A stretch of 41,626 nucleotides of DNA from a virus. This document shows, piece by piece, positions 15,881 through 24,331 of the stretch. The stretch is taken from the IMG/VR virus record IMGVR_UViG_3300010399_000055, positions 1-41,626 of that record; one strand, written 5' to 3'. A program made the position numbers and the translations under genes. The notes below the pieces were generated by a model. It searched no databases. It saw nothing but the letters and a program-made list of their open reading frames with translations, and was not told the DNA's origin. Each line of letters starts with the position of its first letter. Within the stretch, counting starts at the first letter, position 1.

Positions 15881-16072
15881 TTATTCTCCTTCGCTTTCCA
15901 CCCATACTGTAGAGGCAAGTTCGGTGTAAGATCCATCTTCTATCTGCAAAAGTAGACCGCTCTCTGTAGTTAGGTTTAGACCTGATTCAGTAGTGATGAG
16001 GGCCCCATTAGATTGGGTCGCTTCACCTTCCCCGATAGTAGGACGCCAAATTGTTGCTGCCAGATCTACCAT
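15881..16072 (-). CDS. small structural-region protein (63 aa)
   Basis: An acidic protein with tandem near-repeats (ALITTESGLNLTTESGLLLQIEDG), a pattern seen in short phage virion proteins and linkers. It sits one nucleotide before the fibre start. Role unknown; possibly an appendage linker. Confidence 0.65.
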   Translation of the reverse strand: MVDLAATIWRPTIGEGEATQSNGALITTESGLNLTTESGLLLQIEDGSYTELASTVWVESEGE

Positions 16073-16074
16073 GA

Positions 16075-16332
16075 TTAGTTAGGCCGTGTATTAGATTGGA
16101 AGTTGACCGTTATATCACAAGTTGTAGAGGTAACCACGACAAGGCTTGTTTGTAATCCCCAATATCTGAACTGAAGACCAACTGTAGGGTTTGTGATGAC
16201 GGCTATTGTGTTTGATCCGTCTTGTACTGTGATTGTGCCGGTTAGAGCAGCGTTCACCTGAATCAAGGCAGAATACACGGGACGTGGTGAAACCGTAGTA
16301 GTTGTGCCAGTTGTTATGTATTTATATGACAT
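16075..16332 (-). CDS. small beta-rich structural protein (85 aa)
   Basis: It begins MSYKYIT, the same seven residues as the amidase. It continues as beta structure (SALIQVNAALTGTITVQDGS...), typical of small virion decoration or fibre modules. It is the first gene after the hairpin promoter at 16355, with AAGGAG just after the hairpin's U-rich side. Confidence 0.65.
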   Translation of the reverse strand: MSYKYITTGTTTTVSPRPVYSALIQVNAALTGTITVQDGSNTIAVITNPTVGLQFRYWGLQTSLVVVTSTTCDITVNFQSNTRPN

Positions 16333-16354
16333 CTATTCTCCTTAAACAAATAAA

Positions 16355-16388
16355 GGCCCTATGCAGGGCTTCCGTTAATTATAGTATA
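16355..16388 (-). promoter_or_regulatory. leftward late promoter with 5'-terminal hairpin (fibre/adaptor unit)
   Basis: The -10 TATACT (16383-16388) is followed after 9 nt by GGAAGCCCT, a 4-nt loop and AGGGC (16356-16369), then TTTATTTG. No clear -35 at 17 nt. The ATG at 16332 follows a ribosome site immediately after the hairpin. Confidence 0.6.
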
Positions 16389-16400
16389 CACTAAATAGCA

Positions 16401-17111
16401 CTATCCAACACCCATCATTAGAAGAGTTGATCCCGTTACCACCACAGCAGCAGATGCAGCCTTAAACGTTGCTGCAAAACCTGCTGTACCATTACCTGCC
16501 GCGTTATTCTGTGTTGCTGTTGCGTTGGCTGTTCCCGTTGTAGAGACTATCTGATATGCAGTGCCAAGCGATACGTCTGTGTTACCTGTTCCTAGGGTGC
16601 TATTTGTCGCCTGATCTGATGTCCATGGGGATGATATTGCACTCACGGACGGTAGCCCACCGGCACCAGACGATGCCGACATAAAGACGGCCCACCAAAA
16701 CTCGCTTGCTTGAGTCGTTGTAGCCGTCGTTCCTGTCGTACCAGAGGCAGTAGATGATATTTGCTTATCAAGAGGTGCCGTTGTGTCTATTCCGCTCACT
16801 TCTGTTACAACAATGGACATTTGTCCAGAACCAGAGTTACGCGCAACCTTTATCTGGGTTGTCCCTGAAGCACAGTTCTTTACATACCATGCATCCGTCT
16901 GGCCCGTATTGCCACTGTTTAACGTCGTAATGAACTGGGTAAATGTTTGGGTAGTGCCACCTGTTACAGATATAGTAGTTCCCACTGAACTGTTTGACAC
17001 TGAATATGCAATAAGAAGCAGGTTACCAGCTCCAGTTGATGTAATGGTCTGGGAGATTGACGTAGCCGAGTTAGCGCTGGAGGAAACTGATTGTACAACA
17101 GATATCGCCAT
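16401..17111 (-). CDS. beta-sandwich structural protein (236 aa)
   Basis: A Ser/Thr/Gly/Ala-rich protein with alternating short strands (QTITSTGAGNLLLIAYSVSN...WYVKNCASGTTQIKV), matching the repetitive beta-sandwich domains of phage capsid fibres or decorations. No membrane segments or enzyme motifs. It lies 2 nt after the long fibre. Likely virion surface. Confidence 0.6.
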   Translation of the reverse strand: MAISVVQSVSSSANSATSISQTITSTGAGNLLLIAYSVSNSSVGTTISVTGGTTQTFTQFITTLNSGNTGQTDAWYVKNCASGTTQIKVARNSGSGQMSIVVTEVSGIDTTAPLDKQISSTASGTTGTTATTTQASEFWWAVFMSASSGAGGLPSVSAISSPWTSDQATNSTLGTGNTDVSLGTAYQIVSTTGTANATATQNNAAGNGTAGFAATFKAASAAVVVTGSTLLMMGVG

Positions 17112-17112
17112 G

Positions 17113-18837
17113 TTACTTATTCGCTATATAACTTCCCGTTATGATTACACTAGCGACAGAAGTTCCACATTTTGCTGTCCATGCTGTATTAACTGCTGCC
17201 TGAGGCAGTGGTGTAGGAAGAGCGATACCTCTCGTTTCACCCGCTGGTACGTAGATACTTAATCGAATCGTTCCCCCCGTTGAATCTCTGAAGTCAACTT
17301 GGGTCGCTGTTGCAGAGGTGTTGATAACGACCAAAGAAACAATATCGTTAAACGTACTTGCCGCTGCTGCGATAAGACTCGTTTCGGTAGTTGTTGATGT
17401 GAGTGTCAGCTGGGTAATAGGGTTAACAAGATCCCGTATCGAGTTCATTAGGACAACCTGACGACCAAACTTGTCGGCCATGTCCCCAACAAGTTGCCCA
17501 TCAGAAACGGCCGTTGGAAGAGACGTTTTCGCAATCGCTCCCTCATAAAAGGCGTTCGCCGGAACGGAAGAACCAGTCGCCGATGAAGAACCCACATTCC
17601 ACGTACCGCTCTCGGTAACGGCCACTGTCCCTGTGATAGTTGTGCTCGTTAACGATACAGGCAATGTGATACTAGAGGTTTTTAAGTTGACATCTAAGGC
17701 GTTACCTGTTGAAGTTAGTAAGTTACCTGAACCATCAGCCGTTCTTGTAACACCAATTACCTTAGTTGTCTCAGCACTTAGGGTCGCATTCACTGAAAAG
17801 GCCGTGTTGTCTGATGCAATCGTAACCCGTTGGGAACCAGTGCCAGTTACTCCGTTCCCCATTAAAGGAGTAACCCCATTGATCTGTTTAACATTGCCCT
17901 GCAGAATGGATGACGTCACAGTTCCAGCAAGAGTCGCGAGGTTACCCCCTGATTCAAGTGCAAGAAGGGAGGTGTTTAAATTCGTTCCTGCGTTGGCCGT
18001 TACCGTACCACTTACGGTGACTGTATTATTGACAGAAGTTCTCAGATTACCAGAGGTATCAGTAGATAGCGGGTTCGTCTTAGCAGTGGTATACGTAGGT
18101 GCAGATGTAGTAGTAGCGGTCTGTACAAGTGGTCCTAGTTGACCAGAGGTGGTAGATGCTTGTGCGACTAATAAACCGTTTACGCTAGTATCAAGTGCAA
18201 GACCATTAGTTGTACCTATATTAGCTGTAATAGTTCCCGAGACCGGTTGGTTTACTGCACTACCATCTACCTTTAAAGCCGTCATCGACGCTATACCCTG
18301 TACAGTGATAACATCCGCGCTAGCTGTTCCTGCCGTTCCCAACGCAGGTTGTTTGGCACTGGTAGCGGCACCAGTTGGTAGAGATACAGTACCGGACACA
18401 TTGTTTATGTTCCACGTTCCAGACTGAGTGGCGGCAACTGTACCAGATACTGTCACGGTACCAACTGGAACAACTTTTAACTGATGGAAATTATCCATTA
18501 GTGGAGCATACAGACCACCGTCTGTTGATGTACCAGATGGCGATGCCTGATATCTTCCTAGAAATGCCGTGCCAGTTGCGGGTGATGTGGTGACCCCCTC
18601 AACATATTGAGTCCCACCACCGAACGATGTTATCTGATTACCAGACCCGTCTACAATGGCGACCCCAACAGCTGTTGTAGCGCCAGTAATAGGTATAGAT
18701 GACCCCGCAATAGACGCTGTGGCATTAACATTAATTGCACCGGTTGCTGATGTTCCCTCAACATAAAAGAACTCATGTGTTATGGCATCATATGCACCAA
18801 TTGATTCTCTGCTATTTGGACTGATGTATTTCGACAT
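17113..18837 (-). CDS. long repetitive fibre protein
   Basis: A 574-aa protein with many beta repeats containing GTVxVSGTV and ESGTWNV/QSGTWNI motifs (for example TVSGTVAATQSGTWNINN and GTVAVTESGTWNV). It has an N-terminal virion-binding segment (MSKYISPNSRESIGAYDAIT) and a folded C-terminus. Such repeats form elongated trimeric fibres. The ATG lies right after the U-rich side of the leader hairpin at 18846 with no Shine-Dalgarno, so its translation must depend on the hairpin context. Confidence 0.7.
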   Translation of the reverse strand: MSKYISPNSRESIGAYDAITHEFFYVEGTSATGAINVNATASIAGSSIPITGATTAVGVAIVDGSGNQITSFGGGTQYVEGVTTSPATGTAFLGRYQASPSGTSTDGGLYAPLMDNFHQLKVVPVGTVTVSGTVAATQSGTWNINNVSGTVSLPTGAATSAKQPALGTAGTASADVITVQGIASMTALKVDGSAVNQPVSGTITANIGTTNGLALDTSVNGLLVAQASTTSGQLGPLVQTATTTSAPTYTTAKTNPLSTDTSGNLRTSVNNTVTVSGTVTANAGTNLNTSLLALESGGNLATLAGTVTSSILQGNVKQINGVTPLMGNGVTGTGSQRVTIASDNTAFSVNATLSAETTKVIGVTRTADGSGNLLTSTGNALDVNLKTSSITLPVSLTSTTITGTVAVTESGTWNVGSSSATGSSVPANAFYEGAIAKTSLPTAVSDGQLVGDMADKFGRQVVLMNSIRDLVNPITQLTLTSTTTETSLIAAAASTFNDIVSLVVINTSATATQVDFRDSTGGTIRLSIYVPAGETRGIALPTPLPQAAVNTAWTAKCGTSVASVIITGSYIANK

Positions 18838-18845
18838 ATAATAAA

Positions 18846-18880
18846 AGCCCCATTACGGGGCTGCCTCTCTCTATATTGTA
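18846..18880 (-). promoter_or_regulatory. leftward late promoter with 5'-terminal hairpin (long fibre)
   Basis: The -10 TACAAT (18875-18880) sits 9 nt ahead of GGCAGCCCC. The hairpin AGCCCC/GGGGCT (18846-18862, 5-nt loop) is followed by TTTTATTAT and then directly by the ATG at 18837. Confidence 0.6.
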
Positions 18881-19642
18881 CTATAAACCAGAGAACTTAT
18901 TGTAGTTAAACGTACGTTTTTCCTGTTGATTAATACGTGCCTCACGCCCGTCGAGGGCCGACTCCTTACTATCAAGACTCATTTGCCATTCGGCTAGTTC
19001 TTGACGTATGCCATCCTCTTTAGACTGGACTTCGTGGAGAGACTTAGCCGCTATATCGAGTTGTGAGAGAGTAAGACGAAGACGTTTACCTGCCTTGTCC
19101 TGCTTTAGATCAAGTTCCTTCTTGTTAAAGTCATAATTCTGTAGTAATTCCTCAGTTCTGAGGTTGATACTCACAACAGATTCGTTTGCCGCGTTGATCT
19201 TCTCGTTCGTATCAGTGAGTTCGGTATGTTTGGTGTCAATCTCCTTGATCAACGAGTGTTTTTCTTCATTTAGAGCGTCAATCTCCGCCTTTAGAAACAC
19301 CTTTCTACCGTTAAGGTTGGTAATCACCTGTTTTATATCAGAGCATTCGCTTTCAAGTGATACTCTGTTGCTTTCTAACTCTGTTCGCAGATTTTTTAGT
19401 CGTAATGACTCGGATTCAACGCTACTTCTGGCGTCTTTAATGGCGTTATCAAGAGAAGAGAGTTCCTTTTTCTTGTCCTCAAGTTCAGAAGCTAACTTCT
19501 TATTAGCTTCTTTTGACATTTTATCAAGTTTCTTCTCAAACTCTGCACGTATCTCCTGGTGTTGCTTTTTCAGAGCATTCACCGACCGATGAATCATGTC
19601 CAATTCTTCTTGCTTGGCTTCTATGTCGTCATCAACGGCCAT
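18881..19642 (-). CDS. long coiled-coil protein (253 aa)
   Basis: Nearly the whole chain is a charged heptad coiled coil (KQEELDMIHRSVNALKKQ ... KELSSLDNAIKDARSS), with no membrane segment and a short folded end (TFNYNKFSGL). It lies between fibre and capsid-accessory genes. It could be a structural rod, an assembly chaperone for fibres, or a scaffold-like protein. Function is not determined. Confidence 0.7.
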   Translation of the reverse strand: MAVDDDIEAKQEELDMIHRSVNALKKQHQEIRAEFEKKLDKMSKEANKKLASELEDKKKELSSLDNAIKDARSSVESESLRLKNLRTELESNRVSLESECSDIKQVITNLNGRKVFLKAEIDALNEEKHSLIKEIDTKHTELTDTNEKINAANESVVSINLRTEELLQNYDFNKKELDLKQDKAGKRLRLTLSQLDIAAKSLHEVQSKEDGIRQELAEWQMSLDSKESALDGREARINQQEKRTFNYNKFSGL

Positions 19643-19643
19643 A

Positions 19644-20240
19644 TCAAGCGACCTTCGGTGGACGTCCAGGTTTCTTCTTGTCGGGATTTAGGTTAGGAAA
19701 GGCTACCTCTTCGTTCTTTTCAGCAATAGCAGCATCTATTTGCTCGCGTTCAGATAATCGTTTATCAAGAAGATCATCGATACTTCGTCGAGCAATAATA
19801 ACTTGGTCTTCTATCTCTTTACGATAGGTCGGAGCGCCGATTTTTAGAACCTGATCATTATAAGAAAGGATTTCATTTACAAGTTGTCTGACAATAACTT
19901 GGGCTTCGTCTCCACGTAGGTTAATGGTTCCACCTGATTTAATTTCAACTGGTATAACAACGTGTGCGTTACTTGGATGATCTGGATTACGCAGGTCAAG
20001 TCCAGCCGCTTTCAAGGTATTCTCGTCAACTCCTCTCTCTCGACCACCAACGATACGAACCGGTGCATTCACTGGACGGCTTTGGGCTACCTTACCCTTA
20101 AAAGTAAATGGCAACGGATTTGTTAGGGTGACGTATTCGTATTCGCTTGCACCTTCAAGAGTTGGCGTAGGGTTTGTCTGGTCTTGTTCAATTGCTCCTA
20201 CACCTACCTCAGTTAAACCAGCATATTTAGGATTCGCCAT
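19644..20240 (-). CDS. hypothetical head-region protein (198 aa)
   Basis: A mixed protein with VRIVGGRERGVDENTLKAAG and EIKSGGTINLRGDEAQVIV segments, a helical middle and a basic tail ending KKKPGRPPKVA, an AT-hook-like motif that often contacts the DNA minor groove. It lies between coiled-coil and capsid-accessory genes. It may join portal, capsid or DNA; no family recognised. Confidence 0.65.
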   Translation of the reverse strand: MANPKYAGLTEVGVGAIEQDQTNPTPTLEGASEYEYVTLTNPLPFTFKGKVAQSRPVNAPVRIVGGRERGVDENTLKAAGLDLRNPDHPSNAHVVIPVEIKSGGTINLRGDEAQVIVRQLVNEILSYNDQVLKIGAPTYRKEIEDQVIIARRSIDDLLDKRLSEREQIDAAIAEKNEEVAFPNLNPDKKKPGRPPKVA

Positions 20241-20466
20241 CTGTTCCCTCTTCTGCGACTATAGTGTTTGGATCTGCTGTTCCGGTAGTTTCAGTTTGAG
20301 GTTCAGCGTCGATTATTTCGGTGTATGCCTGATACTTACCCTGTAACTTGACGAGCTCTGTATCCATTTCGCTTATCTTGGCCTGTGCTGCTTTCTTCTC
20401 ATCCTGAAGTGCATTAAACTCTGTTTCTACTGCTGCGCGTTTCTCTAGTAAAGACTCTCTATTCAT
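20227..20466 (-). CDS. small coiled-coil protein (79 aa)
   Basis: It starts at ATG 20466 (MNRESLLEKRAAVETEFN...), forms a coiled coil over about residues 3-50 and ends in an acidic disordered tail. No ribosome site is visible. The -10 TATATT (20473-20478, extended TGG) lies 6 nt before the ATG, so the mRNA is probably leaderless. Role unknown, possibly assembly. Confidence 0.65.
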   Translation of the reverse strand: MNRESLLEKRAAVETEFNALQDEKKAAQAKISEMDTELVKLQGKYQAYTEIIDAEPQTETTGTADPNTIVAEEGTDGES

Positions 20467-20472
20467 GATAGA

Positions 20473-20481
20473 AATATACCA
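20473..20481 (-). promoter_or_regulatory. extended -10 promoter for a leaderless mRNA
   Basis: TGGTATATT with the -10 at 20473-20478, 6 nt ahead of the ATG at 20466. Transcription would begin at or next to the start codon. It lies just downstream of a terminator hairpin. Confidence 0.5.
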
Positions 20482-20489
20482 TATAACAC

Positions 20490-20517
20490 AAAGAAGCGCC
20501 AATAACGACGCTTCTTT
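20490..20517 (-). terminator. hairpin terminator after the 63-aa gene
   Basis: Perfect 9-bp stem AAAGAAGCG/CGCTTCTTT with a 10-nt loop between the genes at 20531 and 20466. The U-run is short, so termination may be partial. Confidence 0.6.
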
Positions 20518-20530
20518 ATCGTGACGACAA

Positions 20531-20722
20531 CTACTCTTTTGTCGTGCTAGGCAGTGTTGGCTTGAGTTCTTTTTTCTCTAGTACTGGTGTTTCTGCTACG
20601 AGACCATCTTCGAGCTTCTTGGCTTCGAGACGGGCAACTGCCGCGCTAAGGTCGGCCTTAGCTCTATCAAGAACCTTTTTAGCTTCTTCTACATCGCCGT
20701 AAAATGCATTAATATGTGTCAT
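20531..20722 (-). CDS. small helical protein (63 aa)
   Basis: Helical N-terminal half (DVEEAKKVLDRAKADLSAAVARLEAK) and a Pro/Lys-rich tail. Good ribosome site (GGAGTAAAT). It lies directly after a decoration-type gene. Not recognised; possibly a head-assembly helper. Confidence 0.65.
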   Translation of the reverse strand: MTHINAFYGDVEEAKKVLDRAKADLSAAVARLEAKKLEDGLVAETPVLEKKELKPTLPSTTKE

Positions 20723-20730
20723 ATTTACTC

Positions 20731-21492
20731 CTAAGCTGATACGTTAACGTACACATTCCAGGTGTTAGTACCAGTATTTACAAACAGCATAACAGCGTTC
20801 TTACCGCTGGCTACTGCACCGTTACCAACAACCGTTGATCCCGTTGCACCTGTAATCGTTACTGTTTGACCACCACCTAGGTTTGCGTATACACACTGGA
20901 ATGTGTCACCAACGGTAACACCGACAACGGAGGCTGAGATGTTTGTACCGTTATCAAGTGTACAAGTTCCTGCTCCGGTCGCACTTGTTTGTGTAATAAC
21001 ACCACCTCGTAGTTGTGCAGCTGTTGGGGTTGTGTTTTGAGCTGTTCCCAGAGCGGTAATGGTAGCACTTAATAGTGCCGGCTTTACTGAGCCTCGTCCA
21101 ATAGACACGTGACCCGTCGATGTAGCACCAATGTTGATTTTCCCTGCACCTTTGGCGTCAATCGTGAGTGTCTCATCAGTGCCAGACGATAAAACAGAAA
21201 GGGCTACACCAGATGCTGCCGCTGCAGATTTAATGTTAATACCCGTCGCCGCCGAACTGGTCGAAGCATCAACGTTAAATGTTGGATTATTTGGACCATT
21301 TGGGCCAACCGCAAGAGCATGTGCTGAGTTTGAGGTAATCGTATTAGGGGTGGCTGCGGCACCATTAATAGTTGTACCAGATGGAAGCTTTACGGTTGTT
21401 GCGCCGCTGAAGTCAACATTCTTCTTAGTATTTAAACCGAACTGACTAACAAACTGACCAATGACTGAACCTTTTTCAAGTAATTGTGTCAT
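20731..21492 (-). CDS. capsid decoration/fibre-type protein (253 aa)
   Basis: After a short N-terminal helix (LLEKGSVIGQFVSQFGLN) the chain is Ala/Thr/Gly-rich beta structure with short repeats (INIGATSTGHVSIGRG) and a C-terminal beta module (GDTFQCVYANLGGGQTVTITG). It follows the major capsid and the 243-aa decoration candidate, typical of head fibres or cementing proteins. Strong AAGGAGG start. Not motif-proven. Confidence 0.65.
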   Translation of the reverse strand: MTQLLEKGSVIGQFVSQFGLNTKKNVDFSGATTVKLPSGTTINGAAATPNTITSNSAHALAVGPNGPNNPTFNVDASTSSAATGINIKSAAAASGVALSVLSSGTDETLTIDAKGAGKINIGATSTGHVSIGRGSVKPALLSATITALGTAQNTTPTAAQLRGGVITQTSATGAGTCTLDNGTNISASVVGVTVGDTFQCVYANLGGGQTVTITGATGSTVVGNGAVASGKNAVMLFVNTGTNTWNVYVNVSA

Positions 21493-21502
21493 ATCAACCT
21501 CC

Positions 21503-22234
21503 TTAACATGCCATCGTTAGTACGAGTGGCGAGTACTTTGTATCGACAGTAAGTTCAGGTGCGTAACCAACGACATTCACGACGTTAGCATCCGCTTGGA
21601 TCGCAACTGCGCCAGCGACAGAAGCCGAAGGAACTGCGTTTGCGTTCTTTGTAATTGCACCATCGCTGAGTACAGATGCCATACCGCCAACTTGTTCCCA
21701 GTGGAAGTATCCAGACGTAATGGCAATTACTGGAACACCACCTACAGGGATAGCAAGTGCTGCTGTGTGTTGGATGGTGTTCGTTTGCTGAGATGGAATA
21801 ATCGTTACAACGCTTGTCGTATCAAGAGCAACACTGAGTGCTCCCCTAATCTCTACGACTGTTGTGTTGCTATTCCCTGCAGTTGCGGCAGTGTTACCGT
21901 TGATGTAGTAGGCTCCTTGACCCTTGCCAGTACCATCTACTACAACGAGGTAGTAACCAACGAACAGATCTTGGGCTGCAGTCGTACCAAGTGGAACAGA
22001 TACCTGTGTTGCAAGCAATGGAGCTGCAGTTGTGAGTGTACGGTTTGCATAGTTAGCTGTGACTGCAAGTGGCTGTGTGATTTGACCTGCTACAAGCGCA
22101 CCACCAGCGACTGAGTATCGAAATACCTTACCGCTTGGTGTGCTTGCGACTTGGCCTAGCTTCTCAGCACCTGTAACGGAGCTTTGAGTATAGACATCTT
22201 GGTCTGTAATCTGAATATTTGCTGCTAGTGACAT
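21503..22234 (-). CDS. capsid decoration-like protein (243 aa)
   Basis: First gene after the major capsid. It has a short helical start and then the pattern of a known head-decoration type: GKVFRYSVAGGALVAGQ, several beta repeats (VVVDGTGKGQGAYYING) and a Thr/Ala-rich core. Length and position match proteins that stabilise or project from phage heads. Function inferred from place and composition. Confidence 0.65.
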   Translation of the reverse strand: MSLAANIQITDQDVYTQSSVTGAEKLGQVASTPSGKVFRYSVAGGALVAGQITQPLAVTANYANRTLTTAAPLLATQVSVPLGTTAAQDLFVGYYLVVVDGTGKGQGAYYINGNTAATAGNSNTTVVEIRGALSVALDTTSVVTIIPSQQTNTIQHTAALAIPVGGVPVIAITSGYFHWEQVGGMASVLSDGAITKNANAVPSASVAGAVAIQADANVVNVVGYAPELTVDTKYSPLVLTMAC

Positions 22235-22259
22235 AATGTATTCTCCTTATATCCTTCTA

Positions 22260-23327
22260 TTAAACCTGAGTAATGCCGCTAACTTTAGCTGTACGGTTAG
22301 GGTTCAAGCAGATAAGGTTTCCGTACATTACGAAGATACCGACTTCTGCAAGCTGACCAACAGGCTGGATGTAGTTGCGGAACTGGAAGGCACTTACCTT
22401 GTATTTGTCGTAGGCACCGTTTGTTACTGTTTCAGTTGTAGCGACCATGTTAAGTGTGTTGATTGGAAGGCTACGGAACTGGAACCACTTTTCGTTTAGG
22501 AAGAACTGAGTACCACTTGGAGCTTTCTGGTCACGTACATAGTCTTTACCACGGAAGTCAACAGTAGTTGCACCACCTTTTAGGTTAAGACCACTACCAG
22601 CTTGACCACCAACGTTTGTACTGCCGTTCGTGAAGCTTCCACCGATACCATTGTAGGTAGCAAACTGAGCAGGAGTAAGGAGGCTAGAGTAGTAGCTCCA
22701 TACGGTCTGGTCACTTAGGATGACGTTGGTTGTTTCAGACATATCACCTGAGATGGTTGAACCATCGTCTGCTGCATACATGGTCGCAAGGTCAAGTGTG
22801 TTAGCTGGAGCGTTAATGAGGAAACCGTTGATTGTTGGGAATGCTGCTCGGCTTAGACCTGCATATGTTGATGTGTTTGTACCATCGTCAACGATAAGGC
22901 TAAGACCATCAAAGTCGTTACCGATACCATAGCCGTAGAAGATTTGACCAAGCGCAGTAATCATTGAGTTCTGTGCATATTGGTATGAACCGTCTGTTAG
23001 GTTAACAACACCAGCTGGAGTCTTGTTGATAGATTGCTCAATCAAGCTAACGCCGACAGGTTGTGCATACCCAGTAGGGTACCAGGTCATGTTTTGAGTG
23101 TTGAAATCAATCGAAGTATCGAACGTCTCAGTACCTTTAAAACTCGTACCTAGTTGTGAGTTGTTGGTGAAGATTGGTGATCGGAAGTTACGGCCGTTCC
23201 ATGGTTTAGGATTAGCCACGACTCGTTTCATAATCTCACTAGATTTGTTTACGGTGTCAACAATACTTGAGTTAATATCTTCAAGAGTAATGTTATTGAC
23301 ACGATCATTTTGCGCTGTTGCAGTCAT
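22260..23327 (-). CDS. major capsid protein
   Basis: A 355-aa protein (from ATG 23327, behind AAGGAG; a longer in-frame start has no ribosome site) following the scaffold gene. The N-terminal arm (NDRVNNITLEDINSSIVDTV) is helical, then a mixed alpha/beta core with WYPTGYAQPVGVSLIEQ and FQFRNYIQPVGQLAEVGIFV near the C-terminus, like HK97-fold major capsids of podoviruses. A hairpin promoter directly upstream gives it its own strong transcript. Identification rests on order and length. Confidence 0.85.
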   Translation of the reverse strand: MTATAQNDRVNNITLEDINSSIVDTVNKSSEIMKRVVANPKPWNGRNFRSPIFTNNSQLGTSFKGTETFDTSIDFNTQNMTWYPTGYAQPVGVSLIEQSINKTPAGVVNLTDGSYQYAQNSMITALGQIFYGYGIGNDFDGLSLIVDDGTNTSTYAGLSRAAFPTINGFLINAPANTLDLATMYAADDGSTISGDMSETTNVILSDQTVWSYYSSLLTPAQFATYNGIGGSFTNGSTNVGGQAGSGLNLKGGATTVDFRGKDYVRDQKAPSGTQFFLNEKWFQFRSLPINTLNMVATTETVTNGAYDKYKVSAFQFRNYIQPVGQLAEVGIFVMYGNLICLNPNRTAKVSGITQV

Positions 23328-23376
23328 GCAATTCTCCTTATAGTTGTTTAGCAACGTTGGAGCCGTAAAACAAAAA

Positions 23377-23434
23377 CAGCTCCATGTGGGGCTGCCTCTG
23401 CTAATATACTATTACAGCACAATTACTTATGCAA
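23377..23434 (-). promoter_or_regulatory. leftward late promoter with 5'-terminal hairpin (major capsid)
   Basis: TTGCAT (23429-23434), 17-nt spacer and TAGTAT (23406-23411); 9 nt later GGCAGCCCC opens a hairpin (23377-23394, loop of about 4 nt) followed by TTTTTGTTTT. A second short leader and AAGGAG follow before the ATG at 23327. Confidence 0.7.
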
Positions 23435-23436
23435 TA

Positions 23437-24303
23437 CTAGAAACTATCTAATTCACTCAGGGAGAGGGTGCGTCCTACTGAAATTCCCTTAGGTGCGATG
23501 TTAACTGGATTAGGCGAGTTGCCCGCTACACGTCCACCAGCTCTCTTGCGAGCTGCTGCGCGTTGCTTATCCACATCTACTACTTCATTGTCTCGCTTTT
23601 CAAGTTGAAGGGCGTTGTACGCATCAACTGCTGACGTAAGGGGCTTTAGCCCTGATTTAATGCGTGCGTCGTTTTCCTTACGCATATAGTCGAGAAGTTC
23701 GATTTGTTCTTTAACCCCATTCTGTTTGGCAACATCTGGATCTGACCAGTCTGCTGTAGCATATTGAGCAGACACCTTGGGCAGTTTACCTTTGCTAACA
23801 AGGTAGGTAATCTCATTTGCTATATTATTTATAGCTTCTTGTCGTTCGTCCTCTGCTTGCTTCTGTTCCTTGTATGAAGCCTGTTTGCGCTCAAACTCCT
23901 CTTTGTCTCGTTCGAGGTTTGATTCCATACGGTTCGTCTTACGAGTAAATGCAAGTAAGTCCTTGGCTGTGAACTCTTCAGCATGTTCATCCGCAAACTT
24001 CTCAGCTTGGTCCACTGAGGTAATATTGGTGGTCTTACCATTTAAGGTAATTTCAAACGAATAGTCTGCTGGTGTGTACTGACCTGGGTCTTCTACAGTG
24101 ACAAGTGGAGCAGGAATATCATGCTCTTCGACAATCTCCTCTTGTTCTTCTTCGTCTTCAACAACTTCTTCCTCAGTCTCATCTACTGGCTTTTCGTGTC
24201 CGGCAATAGAAACATCGCCCCACTCGGCCTGTTGTGCCGGGTCCAAACGAACTTCTCGTTCTTCCTGTGGTTGTTCATCTTGAACGTCATTAGCTGCTGT
24301 CAT
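23437..24303 (-). CDS. capsid scaffolding protein
   Basis: A 288-aa acidic protein with an N-terminal disordered Glu/Asp-rich region (VVEDEEEQEEIVEEHD), a globular middle (YSFEITLNGKTTNITSVDQ), a long helical coiled coil (about 100-165) and a basic C-terminus (KQRAAARKRAGGRVAGN). The acidic, helical, basic-tail layout and position between portal and major capsid are classic for podovirus scaffolds that shape the procapsid and then leave. Confidence 0.8.
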   Translation of the reverse strand: MTAANDVQDEQPQEEREVRLDPAQQAEWGDVSIAGHEKPVDETEEEVVEDEEEQEEIVEEHDIPAPLVTVEDPGQYTPADYSFEITLNGKTTNITSVDQAEKFADEHAEEFTAKDLLAFTRKTNRMESNLERDKEEFERKQASYKEQKQAEDERQEAINNIANEITYLVSKGKLPKVSAQYATADWSDPDVAKQNGVKEQIELLDYMRKENDARIKSGLKPLTSAVDAYNALQLEKRDNEVVDVDKQRAAARKRAGGRVAGNSPNPVNIAPKGISVGRTLSLSELDSF

Positions 24304-24331
24304 GTGTTCTCCTTTTTACTTATTGTATCAT

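Noticed and set aside
17633-18142. 169-codon plus-strand frame antisense to the long fibre
   Set aside because: No ribosome site, low-complexity composition mirroring the fibre's repeats, and full overlap with a well-supported gene.
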